This document shows positions 1 to 10,400 of a DNA stretch of 64,000 bases, piece by piece. The translations under genes and the position numbers were made by a program. The stretch comes from Aphelidium insulamus (Eukaryota; Aphelidiomycota; Aphelidea; Aphelidiaceae): the NCBI GenBank assembly GCA_036784855.1, contig JAZDSV010000001.1:956339-1020338 (forward strand), read 5' to 3'. Below the pieces are notes generated by a model. That model saw only the letters and a program-made list of their open reading frames with translations. It ran no database searches and was not told the DNA's origin. Positions within the stretch are counted from its first letter, which is position 1. The number at the start of each line of letters is the position of its first letter.

Positions 1-1409
1 AACTTTTTGAAGCAGAATTTCGGGTACATTAAGCTCCCCTTCTGAATGAAGTCCACTTGATGTCGGACTGCCAAAAGCGACGTCCGCTGCAATGCATTAG
101 ATTGAAAAGCAAGCATCACAAGGACCCACCTCGCATACTGCACGTGCAAAACTGAATAGCACAGGATCGGAAGAATGAAGTTGAGCAGCACCATGACGCG
201 TTGGCCGGATGAGAGAGTGACCTAAATACAAAAGAAACGGTGGCTTAGCGCTCACGTGTAAGCAACCTTGACCATTGTTCCCCCATTTTACCGGTTTAAA
301 CTACCAATCAGAAGCCAGAGCTTAAACGTTAATTTACCAGTGAGAAGCCAGCGTGTTTAAGGACTACCAATGAGCGTTGAGTGTTAAAACGGCCGGTCAA
401 ACGTTTGTGACACCATACAGCTATCATCAATAATGGATGCATCCACAGCGCAGCTTTATGAACTGCATCGCAATAGAGGGTGCTACATATATGCGCCGCG
501 GGTAGAAGTTGCAGTAACTTCCACGATTCTATTCTATTCTGTTGACTATGCTAATTACATATAGGTGGGATAATACAGTAGCGCCAGTTGCTGCAGATCG
601 AAGCTAACGTCCCCAAACTATGAATATCGCTCGATAATGTCATCATTGACTTACGGTGCATTGATAAGCATCATAGTTTCATTGATTCGCTGGCGTTATA
701 CATTGGGTTTGCTGAATATATGTTGTACTGCTTGACGTCGGCTCATGTTGGCATGTCAGAAGCTTACATAGAGGAGTTGGCAACAAGGATAGCGCCGTAC
801 GGCTTCTCGACAATCGGTCTCATATTAATGCGTTTATAAGCGCAGCCGTGGCGACTGTCTCGAATACAACTGCGGCCAGAGTACAGCGCGCCCATTGATG
901 TAATACTGGACAAAGAAGCCAAGAAAAGGTAACCACAAATTCGGATTAAAGGGCCGCCGAATAAAAAAGTAGCATGTCTTAAACGTTGACATCGTTGTGT
1001 ATTAGTAGTTGATAATCGGACTGAGTTTGTCCAAATTACAAGCGGAACACATTCCTATGTACAAATGCATGCAGAACGCGACAGCGTGTGCTACCATATA
1101 CAAAATCGACGTCGTTGACAACTAAAATACGTGTGGGCGCGTTTTTCAACTTGAATTTGTTTTCAAATGTGGCTGGTGCGCGTATGCACAGTGCAACATA
1201 TGTACTTCACTAGTAAAGTACTATTTGTACAACAATAAGTCCCTAGGGTTTTGGTGTAAGGTGAAACGGCTATGACAACGGTACGGTCACTTCCTGGTCA
1301 TACATACGGATATTGATCGTATATATATCACCAACACGCTCGTTCTATGTCGAATGTACACCATACAACACCACCGCACACATCCATCACCACACTCCAT
1401 CAGGCAGAC
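1..1409. other. Intergenic, no gene seen
   Basis: No reading frame here looks like a conserved protein. Around 295-385 there are three loosely similar stretches containing CCAAT-like cores followed by AGAAGCCAG and TTTAA, which could be degenerate repeats. The rest is AT-rich and featureless to my eye. Confidence 0.5.
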
Positions 1410-3090
1410 TCAGCCGGCCAGCACCAGCAGCCTGACGACGGCAGCCAGCACCGCCACAACAATCAGTACGATGGCCGGGAGTTGGAACCTCATCACACCC
1501 ACAAATGTCATGGCGGCCAGTGACACCAAAAAAGCATCAGCGAGGCGCGAATCTTTGCCGGGCACATGCGCCAGTGCAAATATCGCCGCGTACACCAGAC
1601 CCACCGCGGTGGTGGCCACGCCGTGCAGCACCACATGCACCGTGCGGTGTGAGCGGGCCCGGCGCCATAGCGGCATCACCGCGAGTTTGATTGACAGCCC
1701 GGGTATGAAGATGGCCAGGTAGGCTAGCGCGCTGCCGCACACCGTAATAAATATGCTGCCGGCCAGCGAACGGTCCTGCGCACCAGCCACGATATTGTCC
1801 AGCGCCACACCGCCGCAAAAAGCCGCGAAGTTAAAATTGGGCCCGGGCATAGTGTTTATGGCCGCGAGACCAAACAGGAACTGATCCGACCGCATCCACC
1901 CCGGCGACACCATGTAGGCGTAGAGCAGTGGCACCACCACCGGGCCACCGCCAAAGATGATAGAGCCCGTAACGTAAACGGTGGCAAACATGCGCAGCGC
2001 CTGCAGCGCGCCGTCATTCGACTCTTGCGGCACACCATAACGCACGGCCAACATTATGGCCAGCACCAAGAGCCATGCGGACACCGCCACTGCGCCCACA
2101 CGCACATCACTGGCCATCTTATTGCTCATATTCCGCCGCGGTGGTGCCACGGCCGGCGCCGGCAGCAAATCATCGGCGCTGTCTGATGGTTCAAGTGGCG
2201 GTTGTTGTGAATGTGGTTGTTGTTGATGGTGCTGGATAAGATACCGTGTGCTGGACAAACTGTCGCCGCCGGTTGTCTGGACGGTGCTCTGGTTGGTCTC
2301 CACAACTGAAGCTTGTTCTGCATTACTGCCAGTGACGTTATCGGTGTCCTTGGCGGCATCCGTATAGTCCTCAGTATTGACAACCTGTCCGTCCGTGCCA
2401 GACATATCTCCGTCATCGACATCTTCATCACTCTCCTTCAGCGAGTAGACATCCGGCGTGAATGCTCGGGGAAGCTTGGCGCGGTACCGCGACACTGTCA
2501 CAAAGGCACACAGCTGTATTGCACCCCCGCACACTATCAGCAGAGGCGGCACCCACGTGGCATCTGCCGCCAGCGACATGGCAAGAGAGGCGCTGGCCCA
2601 GCACAGCAGCGTGTCCAACCGCGTCTTCAATACCGCGTTGGACAGCTTGATGGCGGCCACCAGCACCAGCCCAATTGTCACGGCATTAAGTGTCTCGCGC
2701 AAGTCCACCGCCCAGTCCGGAATGGTGGTGGGGATGCGCGACACGGCGCACGCCAGCACCGTCATCATCAGCCAGCCGGGCGCGGACCACAGCAGAAATG
2801 CAAACAGGCCGCGCGGAACCCACCGCGATACAGCGCGATCATGAATGCCATCTGCGTGGATGGTTAGTGGGCGTAGTGTGGGGGCAAGGTATCTGTAGGA
2901 TGGCACTTGCCTGCGTGCTGGCGGGCCCCGGCAGCGCCTGGCAGATGGCAAACAGCTCCGAGAACTGACGATCGTCCAGCCAGCCGAGCTGCTCCACGAA
3001 CCGCGTGTGCAGCATGGTGATGTGCGCAGCCGGCCCGCCAAACGTCACCCACCCAAGCGGCAGGTATTCGCGGCCGATCTCGGCATACAT
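1410..3090 (-). CDS. Chromate transporter (ChrA/CHR family), apparent single frameshift
   Basis: Two-domain CHR-family membrane protein expected to export chromate at the plasma membrane. Exon 1 is 2911-3090 and exon 2 is 1410-2851, separated by a 59-nt GC-AG intron (donor GCAAGT). Domain 1 shows TFGGPAAHITML and ALPGPAST; domain 2 shows FGGGPVVVPLL and MPGPNFNFAAF, the mirrored CHR signature. Many hydrophobic segments are visible, and a charged, low-complexity linker (about residues 180-290) separates the halves. Immediately after the intron the family-like reading MAFMIALYRGGFR is in one frame while the following GLFAFLLWSAPGW is in another, so one nucleotide appears to be missing near 2808 (the run GCGCGGCC). 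Exon lengths total 1622 nt, exactly one short of a multiple of three. Either a recent pseudogene or a base-calling error. Family call is firm; intactness is not. Confidence 0.8.
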
Positions 3091-3158
3091 TGTTGGTGTG
3101 TTGTATTTACAGTTCTAGTGTTCTAGCCACGGCAGTGTAAGCATTATCTGGCTGAGAA

Positions 3159-3320
3159 TATACTCTATCATGTATATGCACTTGTTGCCTGCAGTTCTGT
3201 ACTATACATCTGCCATGCAAAGAGTATATACTCTATAATGTATATGCAATTGTTGCCTGCAGTTTTGTACTATACATCTGCCATGCAAAGAGTATATACT
3301 CTATCATGAATATGCAATAG
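3159..3320. repeat. 68-bp tandem repeat, about 2.3 copies
   Basis: Units begin at 3159, 3227 and 3295, each starting TATACTCTATMATG and containing GTTGCCTGCAGTT and CATCTGCCATGCAAAG. The period is exactly 68 bp. It lies just upstream of the chromate-transporter start on the minus strand, within 70-230 bp of the ATG, so it could include regulatory sequence. Confidence 0.9.
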
Positions 3321-3405
3321 AAATGTATTAATGTATACTTGATGAACGTATTTGATGAAACACCATTGACTCTAATAAGTAGATGTATCAGAGAAAAAGG
3401 CCATG

Positions 3406-3640
3406 TTAAACGTATTATAGTCATGACGTTATATTAATACATTGCGGTCGGACACGCACTCACTTGGCCACACACAATTGCCATCTGGAGTATGTAAGCC
3501 CCAAACACGGTGACGACAGTTGATTGATTGATTTCTTCATTAAACGTATCTAACCGGTCGGTCATGACGTTATAGTGTTAGGACACAATCGGCACCCAGG
3601 TATGATGGACCCCATACGGAGTAAACCACCGAACAGTGAC
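3406..3640. repeat. Two diverged copies of a dispersed repeat
   Basis: Two segments (3406-3498 and 3522-3640) share the order TAAACGTAT, then TCATGACGTT, then a CCATnnGGAGTA motif about 50 bp later. A third, clearer copy occurs at 35438-35580, 32 kb away. The shared order of short blocks separated by diverged sequence suggests an old non-coding repeat family. No terminal repeats or target-site duplication were recognised. Confidence 0.55.
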
Positions 3641-3912
3641 AGGCGCACAGTCGGGGCGTGATCAATTGTTGGCGCGCAGTGTTGTGATTGTTCTTGGCGA
3701 GTCGTAACAGTCGATGTGATTAGTGTTGTTGTTGTTGTAATGGAGCTGGACGGGGCGGACCTTTACCGCGACGCCTCTGACGCTGACACTTGAGAGAGCC
3801 GAAACCGAAGCACCGAATATCTGAAGGAAACCGAAACCGCAACCGCAACGTGTTGAATGACCGAAACTGACACCCCGAAAAATCTGGCGGCACAACAACG
3901 CAGTAAAATTCG

Positions 3913-3998
3913 AAAAACCGGCACAACACACTCTGGGGTTCGAACTCTAGCTGCTGGCCGCCACCGTGTAGTAACTTAACCACTTGGACCACGGCGGC
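3913..3998 (-). other. tRNA-like element (A box, B box, T run), probably tRNA-derived
   Basis: On the minus strand, TGGTCCAAGTGG (3980-3991) fits the tRNA A box and GTTCGAACC (3937-3945) fits the B box, about 35 nt apart, with a TTTTT Pol III-type terminator at 3913-3917 about 20 nt after the B box. The 5' seven bases (GCCGCCG) do not pair with the expected 3' acceptor side and no clean anticodon arm is visible. This is therefore a degenerate tRNA or a tRNA-derived SINE head rather than a working tRNA gene. It abuts the start of the VAT1-like gene, transcribed divergently. Confidence 0.45.
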
Positions 3999-3999
3999 G

Positions 4000-5097
4000 G
4001 TGACGACAGTTGAAACACACAACATGAAGGAAATCGTGCTGGCCAAAACGGGGCCGCCGTCGGTACTCTCCCTGCAGGAGCGTGCAGACCCCGTGCCCAC
4101 CGGCAGCGACGTCCGCGTCCGAGTCAAGGCGTCTGGAATTAATTTCGCCGACATTCTCGCGCGCAAGGGCCTCTACCCGGATTCCCCGTCATTGCCCTGC
4201 GTCGTCGGCTACGAGGTTTCAGGCACCATCGATGCCGTCGGCCCCGACGCACCGCAGACGCTGCTCAATGCGGATGTCCTGCTCTTGACCAAGTTTAAAG
4301 GCTACGCAGACACCGTCATCGTGGACCACAAGAGCTGCCATCTCAAGCCGGCCTCCATGTCTTTTGTGGATGCGGCTAGCATCCCCGTCGTCTATCTCAC
4401 CGCGTGGATGCTCATCTACGTCATGGGCGGGCTGCGTGCCGGCCAGACTGTACTGATCCAGAATGCCGGCGGCGCTGTCGGACTGGCAGCCATCGACATT
4501 GCCAGACACATTGGCGCGGTGTCGATCGGCACCGCCTCTGGCAGGAAGCACCGGTTCCTCAAGGAGCGCGGTCTTGTCCACGCCATCGACTACCGCACGG
4601 AGAATGTAGCTGAACACGTCATGCGCCTGACAAACAACAAGGGCGTCGACTTGATCATTGATCCCCTCGGCGGGGACAACTGGAAGATCAACTACGGCCT
4701 GCTGCGTTCCACTGGTCGCCTGGGCGTCTTTGGCGCATCCTCGCTGATGGAATTTGACGGCTTTATATCCAAGATCTGGGGATACGTCTCCTTTTTCGCC
4801 AGGATGCCTCGCTGGTCACCTCTGGAGCTGATGAAGCAGAACCGCGGCGTGTTCGGGGTCAATCTCGGTCACATGTGGGACGAGCCGGAGCGCATTGCAG
4901 AATGGCTGCGACAGATCATTGACGCTGCGGCGGACAAGGACGGCTGGGTGCGGCCGTGTGTCGATGCCGTCTTCTCCTTTGATCAGGTCGCCGACGCACA
5001 CGAGTACATTGAGCAGCGCAAGAATACGGGAAAAGTGGTCTTGGTGCCCACCAACGAGATGGCAAGTGCGTGGACAAAAACTGTCAACAATGCGTGA
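4000..5097 (+). CDS. VAT1-like zinc-independent quinone oxidoreductase (MDR superfamily)
   Basis: Single-exon gene of 365 aa in the medium-chain dehydrogenase/reductase superfamily, closest by eye to synaptic vesicle protein VAT1 and its fungal relatives. It should bind NADPH and reduce quinones or related carbonyls. Residues 30-130 form the GroES-like catalytic domain (SGINFADILARKGLY, LPCVVGYEVSG). The Rossmann domain follows with the AGGAVG nucleotide loop near residue 150 and IDPLGGDNW near 220. The structural zinc Cys cluster of alcohol dehydrogenases is absent. The C-terminus ends in the typical NTGKVVLVP. Start may be residue 1 (4000) or the internal Met at 4024, which begins the conserved MKEIVL; the latter is equally plausible. 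Confidence 0.88.
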   Translation: MTTVETHNMKEIVLAKTGPPSVLSLQERADPVPTGSDVRVRVKASGINFADILARKGLYPDSPSLPCVVGYEVSGTIDAVGPDAPQTLLNADVLLLTKFKGYADTVIVDHKSCHLKPASMSFVDAASIPVVYLTAWMLIYVMGGLRAGQTVLIQNAGGAVGLAAIDIARHIGAVSIGTASGRKHRFLKERGLVHAIDYRTENVAEHVMRLTNNKGVDLIIDPLGGDNWKINYGLLRSTGRLGVFGASSLMEFDGFISKIWGYVSFFARMPRWSPLELMKQNRGVFGVNLGHMWDEPERIAEWLRQIIDAAADKDGWVRPCVDAVFSFDQVADAHEYIEQRKNTGKVVLVPTNEMASAWTKTVNNA

Positions 5098-5319
5098 TTG
5101 TATTGATGTTGTGTGTTCAGATTCAGTTCTGCAAGCCCAATACAAGCCCAATATGCACATGTATTGTAATTCACAATGCATCCTGTGGAACGCATAACAT
5201 AATTTTCTTAAAGTGCACATATAATGCATGGGTTTGCATTGCATTTCGTAGCATGTAATCTGGTGCTGTAAACATGTACATGGTCGCTTTAATGTGGAAT
5301 GCGCATCATATAAAGCCTT

Positions 5320-5500
5320 AGAGCATCTCCACCGCTAGGTCTATTTGCTGTTCTATTCTATTTCAAAAAAAAAAAGATAATAGAACAAAACCTGCTCCAC
5401 CGCGCCGTTCTATTTGCTGTTCTATTTAAAACAGGCCCAATCTCGTTCTATTTTGTACCAAATAGAAAGAGTTCTATTTCTGTTCTATTTCGCCGCCGCC
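5320..5500. repeat. TTCTATTT-rich repeat, mobile-element-like end
   Basis: The stretch starts GAGCATCTCCACCG, a terminus-like sequence resembling ends of small DNA-transposon derivatives in other eukaryotes, followed by about six copies of GTTCTATTT/GTTCTATTC with spacing of 10-50 bp. No matching inverted end was found within the window, so it may be a one-ended remnant. It lies between the VAT1-like and Crinkler-like genes. The remaining sequence up to 5704 holds nothing recognisable. Confidence 0.4.
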
Positions 5501-5704
5501 ATATACTACGCCGTCACACGTGGACGCCTATGCCTCCTACGGCGCCCCTGCTGCCCTCAGTGCAGTGCATGATTTGCTAGTAGTAATGCGTTCTTTATTG
5601 ATACATAATGGGGTAATTGCTATTTGCACGTTTTTTTTGCACCGAACCTGTTTTTCGCACCGAACTTAGGGAATCACTCCGACCAAGCGCCAATCCGCCA
5701 CCCG

Positions 5705-7150
5705 CTAGAGTAACGAGTCAGACTCCAAGGCTTTCCACTGTTTCGGAGTCCACTGCCTTCCCGACACGCCCATATATTCATCAATCTCTCGATCTGATGC
5801 CACCAACCAGCCATATTTCTGCCAATCGTCAGCCGCTTGCCCGCGAATCACATAACTTGATGTAAAGTTCATGTTAACGGGCGACTTTGGTAGCTTGGCA
5901 CCTTCTTTCAGCTGATAACCGATAATGCTTCTTTCACCCGCGTTGTTCCATACGACTACAATCACGTCGTAGCGTTCGAATTTAGCGTTGAGCGGAACGT
6001 AAATTCCGATATGCGACTTTCCAACCTTTGGTATCCCCTGCAGGAAAATGTCGACGTCCCTGATCTTGACCATGCCTCCATAGAAGGGGGTGTTGAAAGA
6101 TACGGTGTACTTCATATCATTGAATCTGAAATCCTTGAGGTTGAATATCTCTACATCAAAGAGTCCAGCAAGACACCGAACAATCAATGTGATAACGAAA
6201 AGTTTCTCCCAACCATCTCCCGAGAATTCCTGTGCCGATTCGAAGTCGCTGAATAGAGACACAAGGTGGCCAAGCATCAGCCGGATTTCGTCGCTCAACG
6301 TATCATCGAGTTCGGCAAAACGATCGAGAGCTTTAACCATATGGTAAGGAATCCACTTGATTTTAAAATCTACCCCATCGCGCGAGCTATCCATCAATTG
6401 TAATAGCGGTTTTGGGATATTTTCCCATAAGCCGGTGATGAAGCTAGCCATTAATGCCTTGATACTCGAGTTCGTGATAGCACCGCCCGAGATACTTTCG
6501 TTAATCGCAAAGCGACGTTTCGCCGCTGGAGGGGCATTCCTATGCGCCACGTGTATCATAGCCGGGATCGTTCCGTAGCAAAGAGCTTTGCGTGCATTCA
6601 AGCCGGGCCAGTCGAAATTATTGACCGCCACCTTCAAACTAGGGATTAACGGCAGCTCGAACAGAGAAACATTCCGATTACTTGCGCTCTCCATATAATC
6701 TGACAAGTTGGAGACTGCAGAGAGCACATGGGACGAAAACACGAAATAGCGATTCTCGCCGGACAGAAAGTTCTCCTTGAGGAACTCGGCAAATCTGGTA
6801 GAAGCCGTGACAGCTGACGGCAATTGATTGACTGTTTCCGCGTCTTTCAAAACTTCGAGCAAGTTAAGTTCGTCGATCAGCAGGACGCAAGGATGTTTGC
6901 CAAGCCATTTCAAGATTTGCTGGGAGCTCACGTCGATTAAAAAATTGTCCTCATCAGGCATGGCCGCAAACGCGATTCGGCGACAGAGAGCAGCGACGGG
7001 GTCAGCATTTTCCCACGATTTCAATGAAGTTTTGTCATTGAAAGAAACGAAGATGATACACGCGTCCTTCAGAGTGGTATCTTTGAGCATCCTGCCAATC
7101 TCCTTCAATGCACGTGTCTTCCCACCTCGGCTGCACCTCACCAGTGCCAT
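5705..7150 (-). CDS. Crinkler (CRN/RHS-type) P-loop NTPase, 5'-truncated
   Basis: 481-aa intronless ORF resembling the C-terminal NTPase-nuclease part of Crinkler family proteins, host-directed or intergenomic-conflict proteins in oomycetes, chytrids and other eukaryotes. Visible motifs are a Walker A loop CSRGGKTRAL at residues 6-15 and a Walker B VLLIDELN near residue 88. The second half (about 300-481) contains regularly spaced acidic and K residues compatible with a nuclease-like fold, but I cannot assign catalytic residues. The frame stays open upstream of the first Met (RVEP precedes it) until a stop near 7250, with no alternative ATG in that frame, so the N-terminal localisation domain typical of full-length Crinklers is missing. 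It is intronless and AT-richer than its neighbours, consistent with mobility. It could be a truncated copy or pseudogene. Confidence 0.7.
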   Translation of the reverse strand: MALVRCSRGGKTRALKEIGRMLKDTTLKDACIIFVSFNDKTSLKSWENADPVAALCRRIAFAAMPDEDNFLIDVSSQQILKWLGKHPCVLLIDELNLLEVLKDAETVNQLPSAVTASTRFAEFLKENFLSGENRYFVFSSHVLSAVSNLSDYMESASNRNVSLFELPLIPSLKVAVNNFDWPGLNARKALCYGTIPAMIHVAHRNAPPAAKRRFAINESISGGAITNSSIKALMASFITGLWENIPKPLLQLMDSSRDGVDFKIKWIPYHMVKALDRFAELDDTLSDEIRLMLGHLVSLFSDFESAQEFSGDGWEKLFVITLIVRCLAGLFDVEIFNLKDFRFNDMKYTVSFNTPFYGGMVKIRDVDIFLQGIPKVGKSHIGIYVPLNAKFERYDVIVVVWNNAGERSIIGYQLKEGAKLPKSPVNMNFTSSYVIRGQAADDWQKYGWLVASDREIDEYMGVSGRQWTPKQWKALESDSLL

Positions 7151-7488
7151 TGGCTCAACACGGGAGCTTCCATCTGAAACCCTCGACGGAGATTGGAGGA
7201 CTCGCCGGCAGCAAACAACAACGCCATGCCAACGGCGGCGTTGACTAATAAAGAACTAATCCCTAGATTAGTCCTTTAGGATATATTAAAATTAGTTTAT
7301 TAGACCGGAGTACTTATTATGTACTTATTATGCACCTTCTACGGATGGCGCCTTACAGCTCTGCTCGTTGTAAGACCGCCCACAAGTAGAAGCAGAAATT
7401 GATCGCTTTTGATCCATCATGTATACTATGTACTGCGCTGTAAAAAAATATTTATTTATTTTATTTTTATTATTATTATACGAAGTTC
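7151..7488. other. Intergenic between Crinkler-like gene and SF3B3
   Basis: Divergent 5' flanks of two genes. The stretch around 7255-7310 is AT-rich with repeated TTAG/CTAA motifs, and a T/A-rich tract (7440-7480) lies directly before the SF3B3 ATG. No gene or defined promoter element recognised. Confidence 0.5.
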
Positions 7489-10400
7489 ATGGAGATCACC
7501 GTGACAAAACAGATCAAAGAAAACCTCGGTCAGGGTTGTGCCCTCCTCTTCGCCGACACACAAATGCACTTGTACAATCTGCCGCTACACTTGCCGGGCG
7601 CCTTCACGCACGCGGTGCTGGGCAACTTCAGCGGCCGCAAGCAGCAAGAGTTGATTGCATGTCGCGGTGCCAGCGTGCTGGAAGTGTTCCAGCTGGACAC
7701 TGGTACCGGCAAGCTGCACAGCGCGGTGCAGCACGAGGTGTTTGGCGTGGTGCGCGGCATGCAGGCATTCCGTCTGGCCGGCAGTCAGCGCGACCATCTG
7801 GTGGTCACTTCGGACTCGGGGCGCATTGTCATCCTGGAGTGGGACGCGGTGTCGAACGCGTTCAAAAAGCTGCATCAGGAAACCTATGGCAAGTCGGGGT
7901 GTCGGCGCCTGGTGCCGGGGCAGTACCTGGCCGCCGATCCCAAGGGCCGCGCGGTCATGCTGGGCGCGGTGGAGAAGCAAAAGTTTGTCTATGTGTTGAA
8001 TCGCGACTCGCACGCCAACCTGACCATCTCGTCGCCGCTGGAGGCGCACAAGAGCCACACGCTCACCTTTGCGCTGGTGGCCATGGACGTGGGCTACGAG
8101 AACCCGATATTCGCGTGTCTGGAACTGGACTACCAGGAGGCGGACCAGGATCACACGGGCGAGGCGCTCAAGACCCGCACGGACAAGATGCTCACGTTCT
8201 ACGAGCTGGACCTGGGGCTGAACCATGTGGTGCGCAAGTGGAGCGACCCCGTGGACCGCACGGCCAACATGCTGGTACCGCTGCCGGGTGGTACGGACGG
8301 ACCGAGCGGTGTGCTCGTATGTCAGGAGAATTGGATCACGTGGCGCAACCAGGGCTACACTGATGTGCGCGTCCGCATTCCCCGACGCCACTCGCCCGCC
8401 GGCGACGACCAGCAGCGCGGTATAATAATCGTGTCTGCTGTGGTGCACCGCATGAAGAACCAGTTCTTTGCACTTTTGCAGACAGAAATGGGCGACCTGT
8501 TCAAGCTGACTGCCGATTGTGACCAAGAAGTTGTCAAGGAGCTCAAGATCCGCTATTTTGACACTGTGCCGCTGGCCGTGTCACTGTGCATATTCAAGAG
8601 TGGTTTTCTGTTTGTGGCCGCCGAATTCGGCAACCATCTGCTCTACCAGATCGAGGGCCTGGGCGACGACGATGGCGACGGCAATGGCGACGGTGCCGAC
8701 ACCGAGTTCAGCAGTGCCGACATGGACTTGGAGGACGGGCAGCCATTCGTCTACTTCACCCCACGGCCGCTCAAGTACCTGAATCCGGTGGACGAGCTGG
8801 AAAGCTTTGCGCCCATAATCGACTCCCAGGTGCTCAACCTGACGGAGGAGGAGGCGCCGCAAATCTACACAGTATGCGGCCGCGGCGCCCAGTCCTCCAT
8901 GAAGATTATGCGGTCGGGGATGGAGGTGAGTGAGCTGGTCGTCTATCCCGTACCCGGCAACCCCAACGCCGTGTGGACGGTGAAGGCGCGACGCACCGAC
9001 GAATTCGACGCCTACATCATTATATCCTTTGTTAACGCCACTCTGGTGCTGTCCGTGGGAGAGACGGTCGAGGAGGTGGCGGACTCGGGCTTCTGGAACG
9101 AGACCACCACGCTGCACGTGCACCAGATCGGCGACGATTCCCTGATACAGATATACGCCGATGGTATACGGCACATTATGGTGGACAAGCGGGTGAACGA
9201 GTGGCGGGCGCCAGAAGGGACCACGGTGACGCACGGCGCCTGCAACAATCGGCAAATTGTTATTTCCCTGTCCAACAACGAGCTTGTATACTTTGAAATG
9301 GACACGCTTGGTCAGCTGAACGAGTATCACGAGCGTTGCGAAATGAGCTGTGCCGTGCATTGTCTCGCCATTGGCCCAATCCCGGAGGGTCGACAGCGTT
9401 CAAAGTTCTTGGTAAGTGTATTTTATGTTTGTGTGCGCATTGCATATATAAAACTCCAGGCAATTGGATGTGCGGACCAGACAGTCCGACTGGCCTCGCT
9501 AGACCCCAACTCGTGCCTGGAATCGCTGGGAATGCAGGCGCTGAATGCCGTGCCGTCCTCCCTGCTCATGGTGGAGATGATGGATTACGGGTCGGACAAG
9601 CTGCATCCCACGCTCTACCTGAACATTGGTCTGGAGAACGGTGTGCTTCTGCGCGCCGCCGTCGACGCCATTGCCGGCACGCTGTCTGACTCGCGCACAA
9701 GGTATTTGGGCGCACGTCCAGTCAAACTGTTTGCCATCACGCTGCAGCAAGAGACCGCCGTGCTGGCGCTGTCCAGCCGACCATGGCTCAACTACACGCA
9801 TCAGCGCCGTGCCCACCTCACACCACTCACATACGAGATGCTGGAGTTTGGCGCTGGTTTCCATTCGGAGCAGTGTCCGGAGGCGGTGGTCGCTGTGTCA
9901 GAGAACAATCTGCGCATATTCACGTTTGACAAGCTGGGCGTCGAGTTCAACACCACCACCATCCCGCTGACCTACACGCCGCGCCGCTTCGTGCTGGAGC
10001 CGTTCCACCGCAATTTTGTCGTCATCGAGTCGGAGCACGGGGTGCATCCCGCTTCGGTGCGGTACGGCGCCGACCTGGAGCCGGAACAGTTTGGTCTGGT
10101 GCCGCACCGCGCGGGCCAATGGGCATCACTGATCCGTGTGCTGAACCCGCTGACGGGTGACACGGTGCAGGTGATTGACTTGCCGGACAATGAGGCCGCG
10201 GTCAGCATCACGCCGTGCGTCTTCCACTCCGATCCCATGACGACGTACTATGTGGTGGGCACGGGGCAGGACATTTGCCTGGCGCCCAAGAAGTGTACCG
10301 CGGGCTTCATACACGTGTACCGGCTGGTGCAGGGTGGAACACTGGAATTCGTGCACAAGACCAAGGTGGAGGATGTGCCGTACGCCGTCATCTCATTCCA

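Noticed and set aside
8581-9360. 259-aa minus-strand frame
   Set aside because: Antisense shadow of SF3B3 with no domain-like features.
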